The notes under the pieces were generated by a model that ran no database searches, was not told the origin of the DNA, and saw nothing but the letters and a program-made list of their open reading frames with translations. The translations under genes and the position numbers were made by a program. 64,000 bases of DNA, taken from NCBI RefSeq assembly GCF_905147045.1, contig NC_065911.1, positions 496,001 to 560,000 of the forward strand, written 5' to 3'. Every line of letters begins with the position of its first letter. Position 1 is the stretch's first letter. Positions 35,262-45,594 of the stretch are shown here, piece after piece. Source of the DNA: Nymphalis io (Eukaryota > Arthropoda > Insecta > Lepidoptera > Nymphalidae).

Positions 35262-35456
35262 TATATATATATATCTGATCCGAAACTAAGCAGAGCTTGT
35301 ACTATGGCAACCAGACAACTGATATACTATTGTATAGACAATTACACACAGACTCAGGAAAAACAGACATGTTAATGCACACAATTGTCTGTCCTGAGTA
35401 GGAACCGAACCCACAACCTTTGGCGTGAAAGGCAAGTATCTAGCAAGGGTGGTTGG
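35262..35456 (-). mobile_element. SINE S3
   Basis: Minus-strand S3 with GAACCGAACCCACAACCTTT head, preceded by a TATATATATA run in place of the usual TTA tail. Confidence 0.7.
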
Positions 35457-35573
35457 CGTAGCTATAGACAATACTATTACCATTACCAATAGTATGGAAC
35501 TCGTTTTAAGGTCATACATAAGAGTTCACCCAGAAACACTTCGGGTTAAATAAAGGCTTGTGAAGCTACTCAC

Positions 35574-35683
35574 TCCTCATCCTTTTTGATTTCCTCGTCT
35601 AGATTGTCTATGGTGTCCAGTATCGACTTTTGCGGCGCAACGCAGTTCCTTGCCATATTCTCGTCAGTTATTAACAGCGGTTT
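35574..35683 (-). pseudogene. GTPBP1/2-like: GTPBP1/2-like GTPase, exon after the G4 motif (copy B)
   Basis: Acceptor TTACAG and donor GTGAGT bound 110 bp starting KPLLITDENMAR. The family has a similar P(M/L)L(V/I)T sentence here. The acidic-basic end EEIKKDE runs into the donor. A plus-strand copy lies at 61865-61974 with two residue differences. Confidence 0.75.
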
Positions 35684-35809
35684 CTGTAATAATACCAATA
35701 TATACCATTACTTTAAATTTAAATAAATCTATAAATTATACAGCATCCCTGATTTATCATCTCGTGCTCCTTGAAGAACATCGCGAGGAAACCTGCATGT
35801 TTCCAATTA

Positions 35810-35985
35810 CAATATATACTAATATTATAAATGGGAAAGTAAATATATCTGTTTGTCTGTTAAACTTTCCCCCCCCCCCCCCGGCTTCTCTTTATGTTAT
35901 ATGTGTGCAATTGGGCCACCTGATGCTTAGTGGTCACCATCACCCAAAAGCATTGATGTAAGAAATAATAACCTAGTTTATAAGC
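35810..35985. repeat. Helitron-like fragment, 14-C tract and S1 remnant
   Basis: TATACTAATATTATAAATGG resembles the start of Lep1-type Helitron repeats of Lepidoptera. It ends in a run of 14 C (35869-35882), followed by the 3' end of a decayed S1 SINE (GGCCACCTGATGCTTAGTGG). Confidence 0.4.
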
Positions 35986-36023
35986 TAGTCTTTATAGATG
36001 CTATTTAAAATAAAATCACTGAC

Positions 36024-36185
36024 CTTATTAGCGGGTTCCAACAATTGAGCCAGCCTCGCTACAACAGCGTTGATGTTGCTAACCAGTTCACACTTGTTGA
36101 TGACTGCGAAGAACTGCATGTCCAAAGCCAGCAGAAGACCGATGTGTTCTTCTGTGATGCGAGTTATACCGGCTGTTGCCGAAAT
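36024..36185 (-). pseudogene. GTPBP1/2-like: GTPBP1/2-like GTPase, G4 exon (copy B)
   Basis: Exactly 54 codons between acceptor TTTCTAG and donor GTCAGT, phase 0. The peptide contains SATAGITRITEEHIGLLLAL and FFAVINKCEL, the family's G4 region. The G4 motif reads NKCE, where family members normally end in Asp, which would weaken guanine recognition. The frame itself is open. Confidence 0.85.
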
Positions 36186-36279
36186 CTAGAAATTAAAAAA
36201 AAAAAACTTTATAGTATAAGTTGATAATATGACTACAGTGCCATCTATAATATTATCTTGTAGCTGAATTAAAAAACTT

Positions 36280-36407
36280 ACAGGCACTGGGTCGCTGTGA
36301 CCCTGGCCCCTCGGGCCAAAAATTAAAGACACGACAGGTTAGGGGGCAACCCCGCGGCCCGTACCCAGACTGGCCTAGGCCAGTTAGGAGGAACCAACTC
36401 TCTCTCT
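36280..36407. mobile_element. 128-bp GC-rich insertion with 12-bp target duplication
   Basis: Flanked by ATTAAAAAACTT on both sides (36268-36279 and 36408-36419). The insert is GC-rich (CCCTGGCCCCTCGGGCC, TGGCCTAGGCCA), lacks a poly-A tail and does not belong to the four SINE families. It may be the 3' end of a LINE or a short SINE; the family is not recognised. Confidence 0.6.
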
Positions 36408-36419
36408 ATTAAAAAACTT

Positions 36420-36817
36420 TCATTAATAAGACGTATTGCTCAAAAAGGTTTATAAATATGATAAAAAATTGTGTTTAAACTCTTACATAGTTTAATTGTA
36501 GCAAAAGAGTTTAGTTTTTTGCCGATTATTTTTAGTAGGATCTACAGTTTGAGCCGGTGTTAGGTTTATATATTATTAACTGAATAAATTATTTTGATTT
36601 TGAGCTGTTTGTAAAAATGTATTAATAAGATAAGATATTTATTCAATAAAATGAAAATTAACTTTATGGTTTGATATGTCAGGACTCCAAAAAAATCCTT
36701 ACCTAATAATAATTTGAAAACACGTTATCAGGGCTATAGAAAAAGACTTAGGATACCTAAAATCTGAGCCCCCCCCCCCCACACTTATGGGAACTAGTAA
36801 TAAATAAACATACTTAC
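36420..36817. other. Intron of GTPBP-like copy B, no feature seen
   Basis: AT-rich, with a 12-C tract at 36769-36780 close to the exon border. Confidence 0.4.
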
Positions 36818-36974
36818 AACGAGCATGGCGTAGTGCGGGGAGTAACCCGTGGAGCGTGGTGCGTTGGTACTTGCTGTGGCTCGCCAGGTCCAGGAAAGAC
36901 ACCAGCTTGGCGCTCCTCTCTCCGATGCGCTCCGCTGTCATCAGCTTGGAACAACCGTAGTTGACTACATTACC
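36818..36974 (-). pseudogene. GTPBP1/2-like: GTPBP1/2-like GTPase, G3 exon (copy B, frameshifted)
   Basis: Starts GNVVNYG after acceptor AATCAG and ends before donor GTAAGT. It contains FLDLASHSKYQRTT, the family DxxGH..Y..TT (G3) motif, with the invariant Gly replaced by Ser (GGC to AGC). After LHG the reading continues in another frame as YSPHYAMLV. The exon is 157 bp; adding 8 bp would give exactly 55 codons and the known family sentence, so an 8-bp deletion between short GGG repeats explains the shift. Confidence 0.85.
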
Positions 36975-37029
36975 CTGATTATATGAATGTAATACATTAT
37001 ATGACTTTCATTTTAGGTATAAGTAATAC

Positions 37030-37310
37030 CGGGTAGTGTTGCATGTCGATAGTCCATTATCGATAAAATCGATAGTTTTGGACTATCGATTATCAATGAT
37101 TTTTCGATAGTATTGACGTTTTGCCTTAAATGTCTTGTGGATGATGTAATGAAAGGCAATTGAGTATAGATATATGTATTGTAATATAATTTACAATATT
37201 TAATTGTTACGACGATATTACAGTGCGATGTTAGAATGGCGACTGGCGACAGAACATATAATAATGTATTAATTGACAATGTAGCATATCGAATATCGAC
37301 CTGTTTCTAG
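37030..37310. repeat. Diverged TATCGATA-rich sequence
   Basis: ATTATCGATAAAATCGATAG, GACTATCGATTATCAATG and TTTCGATAG lie within 90 bp, followed by AT-rich sequence containing further ATATCGA words. Confidence 0.5.
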
Positions 37311-37359
37311 GTGCCATTATGGACAGTGATTTTTGCTTACATTAATAAAAGTTAATACG

Positions 37360-37625
37360 TAGGCACAACGTATTGATTTGCCTTTCATGCCAAAGGTCGT
37401 GGGTTCGATTCCCACCCAGGACAGACATTTGTGTGCATGAACATGTCTGTTTGTCCTGAGTCTGGGTGTAATTATCTATATAAGTATGTATTTACAAAAG
37501 AAAAGTAGTATATGTAGTATATCAGTTGTCTGGTTTCCATAACACAAGCTCTGCTTAATTTGGGATCAGATGACCGTGTGTGAATAATGTCCAATATTAT
37601 TATTATTATATTATTGCTTTCTCAA
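37360..37625 (+). mobile_element. SINE S3 with uninterrupted TTA tail
   Basis: B box GGGTTCGATTCCCACCC at about 37402, tail ATTATTATTATTATATTATT at 37596-37615. Confidence 0.85.
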
Positions 37626-37739
37626 GATAAGTAATGTAGTAGGCCCAGCAACAACACTATTATTAATGAAGTTTTATTAAATCGTTACTATCGAATGAAT
37701 ACCTATGGATTGCTGTTATCAATAGTATTAATAATAATA

Positions 37740-38105
37740 ATGTCCTTCAGACCGATTTCGGCCACGGCGGCCAATCTCAAGAGAGATTAGCCAACTACGC
37801 AGGAGATATTATAGAGCACAAGTGTGTGCGCAAACACAGATGCACCCTCTATTCCCTAACTCCCATAATCCGATGTGACGGCGATCCGATACGACCGGAA
37901 AGAGTTCAGGCGCAGGACCAACGGCTTTACGTGCTTTCCGAGGCACGGGAGTGTACACACTTTCAACTTCCAGACTCCGGGCTGCTACTGAGAATTTTCT
38001 GACAGAAAAACCCAATAACTTTTTATTGGCCCGACCTGGAAATTGAACCCAGGACCTCCGGGGTCTGCGGTCTTATATCAAGCCACTAGACCAACGAGGC
38101 AGGCA
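37740..38105 (-). mobile_element. SINE S4
   Basis: Minus-strand copy, head complete at about 38104 (CAACGAGGCAGGC), single tRNA-like head unlike the duplicated one at 11500. Confidence 0.8.
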
Positions 38106-38489
38106 AACGAGTTATCAATAGTATTGTGAACAGAGAGCTATAGTAACTATCGATAATATCGACAATATTGACACAAGACGATACTTTCGGAAGTACTGTC
38201 GATAATAGTTTTCGAGGTCAAACTATCGATAGTTCTGCAACACTGATAGGTAAATGAAACTACAATTTATTAGATTACAAGAACAATCACTTCTACACTA
38301 TATATACTCCGTAGCGAATATCTAGACAGCGCGATTCAGGAATGTGACATTTCGAATGAGCGCCATCTATCGTTAACGGGGTGTAACATACGCCATCATA
38401 CAACTGGATAATAGAATAACGGAAGCTTTTACAAAGATTAATATAATTGAAAAATGAGTATGAAAACTAGATAAAGATGTTTAGACAAC

Positions 38490-38735
38490 TTGTAGCCGAG
38501 ATGTCCCAGTGGTAAGAACGCCTGAATCTTAACCAATGATCGTGAGTTCAAACCCGGGCAAGCACCACTGAATTTTCATGTGCTTAATTTGTGATTATAA
38601 TTCATCTCTACTTGACGGTGAAGGAAAACATCGTGAGGAAACCTGCATGTGTCTAATTTCACTGAAATTCTGCCACATGTGTATTCCACCAACCCGCCTT
38701 TAGCCCAGCACATTGGGACATTCACAGGCTGTTAC
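38490..38735 (+). mobile_element. SINE S2, internally deleted
   Basis: Head AGCCGAGATGTCCCAGTGG, box GAGTTCAAACCCGGGC; the middle is deleted as in its block Y relatives. Confidence 0.75.
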
Positions 38736-39351
38736 GGATACGAACGGTTTAGACAACTGCACGGGACTAATAATGGTACTTGTGTGTGCGTGCAAGCACA
38801 GACAGTCTCTATTCCCACACACTCTTAATCCTATTGAGAACCGAGATGGTAGTGAATAGAATGTGTAAATCGTTACCAATGATAGCGTGTTAAAACCCAG
38901 ATTAGCACCACTAAATTGGAACAACGTATTGGAATAAGCTCCTCATCAAAGGGAGAAGAGGGATTAGCTCAGCAGTGGGACATAGACATTTACATAATCC
39001 CAGGGTGAAAATTAGAGAGTTCAGGCGCAAACAATGTCTTTACACGCTTCCAAATCTCACTTCTAGTGTACAACTTACTTTTACTTTTTTTTTCTATTTA
39101 CTTATTATAAAAAAAATAACACCTCTGCTGGGCTAAGGCCTCCCCTCCACTTGTGATTTGGAGCTCTAACTTGCAGCTTCAATGCGGTTTGATTCATATA
39201 CATAGCAATACTTCATCCCATAAAAGCAGATCTCCTGACAATGTGCCCATTAATTAAGCACATCAAAGTGCAGTGGTGTTTGCCCGGGCTTTGCAAGTGG
39301 GTGGGGGATTGTTCTTAATTTAAATAAACGTCAAAATAATCATTAGCGCAC

Positions 39352-39467
39352 CTGAGCATCGAAGCCGAGTATCTCGTGGCTGAGCGAGGATGTCCTACCA
39401 CTTTTCACTTCGTGCAAATGCCTGAACATGTTCAGGCGAGCGCTCCCTCTACCGTTATCGAGTTCAC
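39352..39467 (-). pseudogene. GTPBP1/2-like: GTPBP1/2-like GTPase, switch I exon (copy B)
   Basis: 116 bp between acceptor TTCTACAG and donor GTGCGC, two bases plus 38 codons. The peptide GELDNGRGSARLNMFRHLHE followed by SGRTSS is nearly the vertebrate family sequence, including the switch I Thr. Its start phase fits the end of the P-loop exon at 10066, yet in copy B no P-loop exon precedes it. The exon itself is intact. Confidence 0.9.
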
Positions 39468-39815
39468 CTGTAGAAAAGAAAAACTATTGTATTGCGCACT
39501 AGAAACAGCTCACATACCATCAACCAATGACGTCATTACAATTTCAAGATCAAATTTTATACTGCCATTGTAATTACAACTAAGTTTTATTGACCATAAA
39601 ATATTTATCTGAGGATAAAATAAATGATATTACAATATAATATTAACAAAGTCGGTTTTTGTCCCGACTGAGTAGGTATCACTTAATTTGTTTAAAAATG
39701 TAACAGCATTTTTACCCACAGCTGGGATAAGGCGTCATCTCCTTATTACGAGTACACACGTATAGGATCTCTACATGATAATCGAATCAAAAACTTCTGG
39801 ATACGAAGCCTTATA
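39468..39815. other. No feature seen
   Basis: Intron-like AT-rich sequence between the switch I exon and an S1 SINE. No P-loop exon is here although gene order would require one between 39468 and 40134. Confidence 0.5.
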
Positions 39816-40088
39816 AATATTTTTTTTATAGAATAGGAAAGCGGACGAGCATAAGGGCCACCTGATGGTAAGTGGTCACTAACGCCCATAGACATAGGCA
39901 TTGTAAGAAATGTTAACCATCGCTTACATCGCAAATGCGAACCAACCTTGGGAACTGAGACGTTATGTCCCTTGTGCCTGTAATTATACTGTCTCACTCA
40001 CCCTTCAAACCGGAACACAACAATACCAAGTACTACTGTTTTGCGGTAGAATATCTGATGAGTGGGTGATACCTACCCAGTTAGCTAC
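39816..40088 (-). mobile_element. SINE S1
   Basis: Matches the copy at 8600-8884 in inverted orientation, next to the same exon in copy A, so it is a shared ancestral insertion. Confidence 0.8.
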
Positions 40089-40311
40089 CTAAGTTATATA
40101 TAATGTTATATATTTAATATTATTTATTATTCACTTGCGTCACCAGGTTTTTTTTTTTTTTTTTATATTCGCCGGGAGGGTAAATGACTCTACTCCACCT
40201 GATGGTAAGTGGTAGTAGAGTCCAAACGCGACGACGGCCAGTACAGACGGGAAAAACGTTCTGCACTAGCCGCCTTCGCCTTGCCGGCCCGCAAGATGCC
40301 TCTTCACGCCT

Positions 40312-40615
40312 CGTTTTTTTTTTTTTTTTTTTATAGAAAAGGAAGGCGGACGAGCATATGGGCCACCTGATGGTAAGTGGTCACCAACGCTCTTAGACAT
40401 TGGCATTGTAAGAAATGTCAACCATCGCTTACATATCCAATGCGCCACCAACCTTGGGAACTAAGATTTTATGTCCCTTGTGCCTGTAATTACACTGGCT
40501 CACTCACCCTTCAAACCGGAACACAACAATATCAAGTATTGCTGTTTTGCGGTAGAATATCTGATGAGTGGGTGGTACCTACCCAGACGAGCTTGCACAA
40601 AGCCCTACCACCAGT
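40312..40615 (-). mobile_element. SINE S1 inside LINE-B copy 3
   Basis: A T run then a complete S1, interrupting the LINE coding end between GCCTCG and GTTTGAAGG; CGTTT-like sequence is repeated at both sides. It splits the LINE ORF from its usual C-terminus. Confidence 0.85.
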
Positions 40616-40620
40616 AAACG

Positions 40621-42385
40621 TCGTTTGAAGGAACCCGGGTTGTAAGAGGAGGGGAACACGTGAGCTGGTAAGGAATTCCATTTTTTGGAAGTGCGACAAA
40701 GAAAGGAGTTGCCAAATTTCTTTGTACGCGATGGAATTGATGTCACAGTTAGGCGGTGACATCGAGAACCAGCTCGCGTGGACTTAAGAAGGAAGGGGGA
40801 AGCAGGGATTAGAGAGAATAATTCCTCAGAGCAATCGCCGTGATACAGTCGATAGAAAGCGCTCAGTGCTGCTATCTCACGACGCAATTGTAAAGGTTCA
40901 AGGGTGTTTGTGACCGTTACGTCGCCAATAATGCGTACGGCACGTCGCTGCAACCGGTCCAAGGCCTCAAGTAGGTACTTAGCGGAGCCATCCCAAAGGT
41001 GCGAGCAATATTCCACGCAAGACCGTACCTGTGTTTTGTACAGCAGGCACAGTTGTTGAGGCGTGAAAAAGCGCCGCACCTTGTTCAGAATTCCGAGTTT
41101 CCGTGAAGCTGTTTTTATAACAGCCTCGATGTAATCCCTTGGACTAAGGTCGCAGCGAACGTCAATCCCCAGCATGGCGATTTTGCTTTGCATCACCAGC
41201 GGAGTACCACAGAGGGAGGGAAGAGGGGAAAATGTTGACTTTATCGCCGTGAGAGCGCATACCTGTGTTTTCTTGGCATTAAACTCAACAAGATTATCAG
41301 AGCCCCATTTGGCGATGAGCTCTAACGTCCTATCGAGTTCAATGACAGGATTCTCCCGCCTCTCCTCAGTTTCCGCCCGCCCAGCCACTGCGCGTCCGTG
41401 GTATCCACCATGCACTGTACTATCATCTGCATAGCAATGTATGTTCCCAAGGAAGAGCATATCATTGATATGCAAAAGAAAGAGTGTGGGAGATAGCACA
41501 GATCCCTGGGGGACCCCAGCATTCACTACATAGAATTGTGAAGCGCAACCATCTACTAAAACACGAAGGCTACGCTTGTGTAGGAAGCTGGCAATCCAGG
41601 TGCATAGCTGAGCAGGCAGACCATATGCCGGTAGCTTGGAGAGAAGACTTCTGTGCCAGACCCTGTCGAAAGCCTTGGAGATATCGAGGCTGACAGCCAA
41701 CGATTCTCCATGCTTGTCGATAGCTTCACCCCAGAGGTGTGTTACGTACGCTAGAAGATCACTTGTGGACCGTTTTGGTCGAAACCCGTACTGACGATCA
41801 TTAATTAGACAGTGATCTTCTAGGTAATGGATCAGTTGGTTGTTTAAAATCCGTTCCATCACCTTACAAAGTACTGAGGTGATAGCTATTGGCCGATAAT
41901 TTGCCGGGTCAGACCGATCCCCTTTTTTGGGAACCGCTTGCACATTAGCTCTTCTCCAAGCCTCCGGCACTCTTCCCGAAGAGAGAGAAAGTTGGATCAG
42001 GCGCGTTAACACAGGAGACAGCTCCGCTGCGCACTTCTTCAGCACTATGGCTGGTAATCCATCGGGACCGCTAGCTTTCCGTACATCAAGTGATTGCAGC
42101 TCCGCACGCACATCACGTTGCCTGATTTTAATGTCAGGCATCGTATGGCCACATGCAGGTATTGTAGGTGGCAGTGCACTACAATCATCGATGACGGAAT
42201 TGTCGGCAAAGAGTTTAGCCAGGAGATCAGCTTGCTCTTGCGGACTGTGAGCTAGCGATCCGTCCGGATTTCTGAGCGGTGGCAGCGAAGGTTGGCAGAA
42301 ATTGTTTTGCACAGACTTGGTCAGACGCCAGAAGCTACGGGAGCCCCTAGGATGCGAAACAAGGTCATGACCAATCTGTACAATG
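40621..42385 (-). pseudogene. LINE-B polyprotein fragment (copy 3)
   Basis: Open from the region before the reverse transcriptase (IVQIGHDLVSHPRG) through ISKAFDRVWH, GVPQGSVLSP and YADD. The apparent longer ORF starting at 42618 is an artefact: its first residues are the GTPBP-like exon read in another frame and joined to the LINE. The C-terminal end is cut by the S1 SINE at 40312-40615. Confidence 0.82.
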
Positions 42386-42395
42386 TCTGTACTGT

Positions 42396-42513
42396 CTGGA
42401 AGCGTCGCTCGCACGGCGAGACCAGCTGCAGTTTGTACTCGACGTTCCCATAACGAGGCTCCGGGGGTAGACTCCCGTAGCACTCGTCGCCGGAATCGTC
42501 GGCGTCGGATGTT
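42396..42513 (-). pseudogene. GTPBP1/2-like: GTPBP1/2-like GTPase, pre-GTPase exon (copy B, split by LINE)
   Basis: Same exon as 8443-8575: acceptor CCCTCAG, peptide GNVEYKLQLVSP and so on. It is interrupted after the Phe-Gln codons by LINE-B copy 3; the last 13 bases and the donor are at 40147-40135. One residue differs from copy A (RYGNV versus RFGNV). Confidence 0.88.
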
Positions 42514-42567
42514 CTGAGGGCCAAATCGAATATATTTAACATTGATCTTATTTCGAATAATGCCATC

Positions 42568-43020
42568 CGCGTTCGGTGAGACCGACTCACTGTTTATGAT
42601 CTCCTGGTACCTTAACACTGTAATCCTAACTGAAACTAATTGACTCTTTTAATCTAATCGTTCGGTGAGACCGACTCACTGTTTATGATCTCCTGGTACA
42701 TTAACACTGTAATCCTATCTGAAACTAATTGACTCTTTTAATCTTATCGTTTAGTGAGACCGACTCACTGTTTATGATCTCCTGGCACATTAACACTGTA
42801 ATCCTAACTGAAACTAATTGACTCTTTTAATCTAATCGTTCGGTGAGACCGACTCACTGTTTATGATCTCCTGGTATATTAACACTGTAATCCTAACTGA
42901 AACTAATTGACTCTTTTAATGTAATAGTTCAGTGAGACCGACTCACTGTTTATGATCTGCTGGTACATTAACACTGTAATCCTAATTCTACATCTCTGAA
43001 ACTAATTGACTCTTTTAATC
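42568..43020 (+). repeat. 89-bp satellite, five units
   Basis: Plus-strand array that begins directly at the gene-derived sequence (GCATCCGCGTTCGGTGAG), the same junction as at 8388 in inverse orientation. Confidence 0.9.
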
Positions 43021-43164
43021 TAGATGTTAGTTAATGAGTTTAAATATAAAGCCTTGATTGAAATCCCGGGTGAAGCGAATATATATGTTATTGTTTCTTG
43101 CTCTTCCATACAGTGGAAAGCAAACAAAGCCTTAAGAAAAAACGTTTAATTACCCAAAATTACA

Positions 43165-43478
43165 ACACATAAGAGATGAGATGGTCTAGTGGTAAGAATG
43201 CGTAAATCTTGAACGATGATCGTGGGTTCAAGCCCGGGCAAGCACCACTGATTTTTCATGTGCTTAATTTGTCATTATAATTCATCTCGTGCTTTACGGT
43301 GAAGGAAAACATCGTGAGGAAACCTGCATGTGTCTAATTTCACTGAAATTTTGCCACATGTGTATTCCACCAACCCGCATTGGAGCAGCGTGGTGGAACA
43401 AGCTCCATACCTTTTCTTCAAAAAGGGAGAGGAGATCTTAGCCCAGCAGTGGGACATACACAGGCTGTTACTTTACTT
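43165..43478 (+). mobile_element. SINE S2, full length
   Basis: Head GAGATGGTCTAGTGGTAAG, box GGGTTCAAGCCCGGGC, complete body to CAGGCTGTTAC, then a TTTAC-rich tail. Confidence 0.8.
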
Positions 43479-43539
43479 TACTACTTTACAACACATAAAT
43501 TATAATACTTTTTTTTAATTAACAAAAAACATCACTTAC

Positions 43540-43950
43540 GTATCATCGCAGAAGTCTTCCATATCATCAGAGCTGTAGAAGAAGTCACTCTCCAAGTCCT
43601 CGGAATTGAAATCACCAGCTAAATACATATCGTCCTTTATCCTGACCTCCTCCAACTTATCGATGACATTGTACACTCTATCGGCAAACTTTGTCCCACT
43701 TCTCGTTGTATCCTCATCATCATTGGTCGGTTTCCTCTTCGTCTTCTCTTCTAAAATCGTCTTCCGATTTCAAATCGTTGACGTTCTTTCCGATTTTCTC
43801 GTCACAGACCTTTGGTATCGACGATTGATTATTCAACGGTTCGGGTACTTCTTCTGATGAACTCTGCCATGCTGTTGTTAGGACGTCCTTCGCTGGCGAT
43901 ACTTTGTTCTTCTTCCTTCTGTTCTTCCTGCCCTGAACCCTGAGTTCCTT
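43540..43950 (-). pseudogene. Acidic N-terminal exon, probably of the GTPBP-like gene (copy B, frameshifted)
   Basis: Acceptor CCCTGCAG and donor GTAAGT bound about 410 bp. One frame shows a Lys/Arg-rich stretch (GRKNRRKKNK) and then an acidic stretch; another frame takes over with FADRVYNVIDKLEEV, LAGDFNSEDLESDFF and DDMEDFCDD. The two-base end phase fits the one-base start of the pre-GTPase exon (42513), giving a continuous acidic run. The exon length is not compatible with a single open frame, so at least one indel is present. Assignment to the GTPBP-like gene rests on position and phase, not on homology I recognise. Confidence 0.55.
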
Positions 43951-44481
43951 CTGCAGGGTTAAATTTTCAAAAATCCTTCCTAAGTGCTAACCTATTGCGT
44001 AAAAGGAACCCGTATGCAAATTTTCATGTCGCAGTAGTTTGGGCTGTACGTTTATATGCCAGTATGTTATATATATATATGTAAATGAAGCTCTTTGGGC
44101 TCTTCATTAAATTTAAATTGCACGTGCATTAACTTCGACTTAATACGTCCAAGTATTATCTATTGTGGCAACACTTTACATTATATCATGTGTCATTCTA
44201 TAATTAGAGAAATTCACACTGGCTTAATATAATAAAAAGTTAACGACGTTTTTTAAAAAAAAGAAACAATTCAGATTGTAAAAAAATATTTGAAGCAATA
44301 GCTTTTAATGTTGTTTCTTTTTACGGGTTAGTAAATAATTATAATTTGTACTCATACTTTGTTTGCAGAAGTAATTTGTGATATGATATAAAAAAGAATA
44401 AATTTCGCTTAACAGAGCAACGACTTTAGTTTTTATTTCAATAAATAAACTTATTACATATATACAAAGGTTTGTACATAC
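43951..44481. other. No feature seen
   Basis: AT-rich intron-like sequence; a TATATATATATG tract near 44072. Confidence 0.4.
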
Positions 44482-44552
44482 CCTTGGGTGTGTCTGGGTT
44501 CTTCCTGCCGTTCTCTTGATCGTTTTTATGCTTTTTCTTATTATTCTTACTA
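44482..44552 (-). pseudogene. Lys/Asn-rich short exon candidate
   Basis: Frame SSKNNKKKHKNDQENGRKNP ending before a GTATGT donor with a one-base phase that fits the next exon. The upstream side runs into an S3 SINE at 44560, so the exon is probably truncated. It may be the start of the same gene; it could also be chance. Confidence 0.35.
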
Positions 44553-44559
44553 CTATACG

Positions 44560-44697
44560 ATACTTATATAGATAATTACACCCAGACTAGGGACAAACAG
44601 ACATGTTCATGCACACGAATATCTGTCCTGGTGGGAATCGAACCAACAACCTTCGGCGTGAAAGGTAAGTGTCTACCAACCACGCCAACCGGCCCGT
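44560..44697 (-). mobile_element. SINE S3, partial
   Basis: Head and part of the body (TGGGAATCGAACCAACAACC) without the 3' tail. Confidence 0.7.
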
Positions 44698-45071
44698 CAA
44701 TAATGAAATTTAAATATTAAACAAATGGAAGAAATATGTATAATCCGCGCGCGATTAGAATGGTATAAGACATTTTGGAACCAAGACTCGCGTGGATTTT
44801 TGCTTTTTATTTGTTATTTTATTGATTTATGGTTAGACAATTATTTTAGAATGTCTTACTTATACTTTTAGATTTAGTTATGTTTATTAAGCTTATTTTT
44901 GTTTTGCTTTTAGAATACTGGTTAAAACTCGCAGTTTCGCACGCGTGTTATAGGGGGGTGGTTAAGCCGTGAAAGCGTAACAGACATACAGTTACTTTCG
45001 CATTTATAATATTAAGTATAGATGATATTTTTGTTCAGAACTTCATTGCTTACGTTTCAACAATACAACAA
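44698..45071. other. No feature seen
   Basis: AT-rich sequence without recognised repeats, apart from a weak TTATAATATTAAGTATAGAT piece near 45004 that recalls Lep1-like ends. Confidence 0.35.
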
Positions 45072-45285
45072 CAACCGAAGGGAGTCCAAGCGCTTGACCA
45101 ACGGCTTTACGTGCTTTCCGAGGCACGGGTATGAACACACATCTAACATCCAAACTCCGAGCTGCTATTGAGAATTTTCAAAAGAATAACCCAATAACTT
45201 TCTATCAGCCCCACCCGGGGATTGAACTGAGGACCTCGAGATCAGCGGCCTTATATATCGCTTCTAGACCAACAGGGTCAAAAGA
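45072..45285 (-). mobile_element. SINE S4, partial and diverged
   Basis: ACCAACGGCTTTACGTGCTT to the head at about 45280, with many substitutions; the 3' end is missing. Confidence 0.65.
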
Positions 45286-45475
45286 ATCCTTACTAATATT
45301 ATGAATGTGAAAGTGTGTTTGTTTCTTTGTTACGCTTTTACGTTTTAACTTCTCGACCGATTATCATGACCGAAAAAATGTTGACATTGTAACAGAAAAG
45401 GACAAAGGACATACATCTGTCTCAGTCCCTCAAACATGGGTCAAGCTGCGGGCGAAAACTATTATTATATAAATA
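45286..45475 (+). mobile_element. Lep1/Helitron-like non-autonomous repeat
   Basis: CTTACTAATATTATGAATGT, then a TTTGTTTCTTTGTTACGCTT segment and CGACCGATTATCATGACCG, ending near GCGGGCGAAAACTATTATTA. This layout is typical of very common lepidopteran repeats usually assigned to Helitrons. Name from memory. Confidence 0.5.
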
Positions 45476-45594
45476 GATGTACTTCGCAGTGTCACCCTCT
45501 TTAAATTTAGACTCTTAACGTGACAATCGTGAATTTTCTTATTATAAATAAATATAAATAGAGTTCACTGACACGATAACAATAAAATTAGCAT

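Larger units (their letters stand above)
37340..39320 (-). repeat. Block Y, copy 2 (inverted)
   Basis: Reverse complement of 10271-12045 plus 16456-16700, without the R4/Dong element. It is the empty-site reference for that insertion. It lies in the intron between the G1/G2 exon and the G3 exon of copy B. Confidence 0.85.
40148..42385 (-). mobile_element. LINE-B copy 3, 5' truncated, inserted in an exon
   Basis: The T run at 40148-40165 is the A tail; the 5' end is at about 42385. Uninterrupted exon sequence in copy A (CGCTTCCAGCACCTGGTGAC) shows that the LINE split the exon between CTTCCAG and CCTGG. Extra bases at the 5' join look like filler. Confidence 0.88.

Noticed and set aside
37395..37420. 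tRNA gene suggested by a good B box
   Set aside because: The tRNA-like heads are parts of SINEs S2-S4 with bodies and tails; no complete cloverleaf with an acceptor stem was seen.
42396..42618. N-terminal extension of the LINE-B ORF at 42618
   Set aside because: It is the GTPBP-like exon and satellite read in a wrong frame and fused to the LINE by the insertion.
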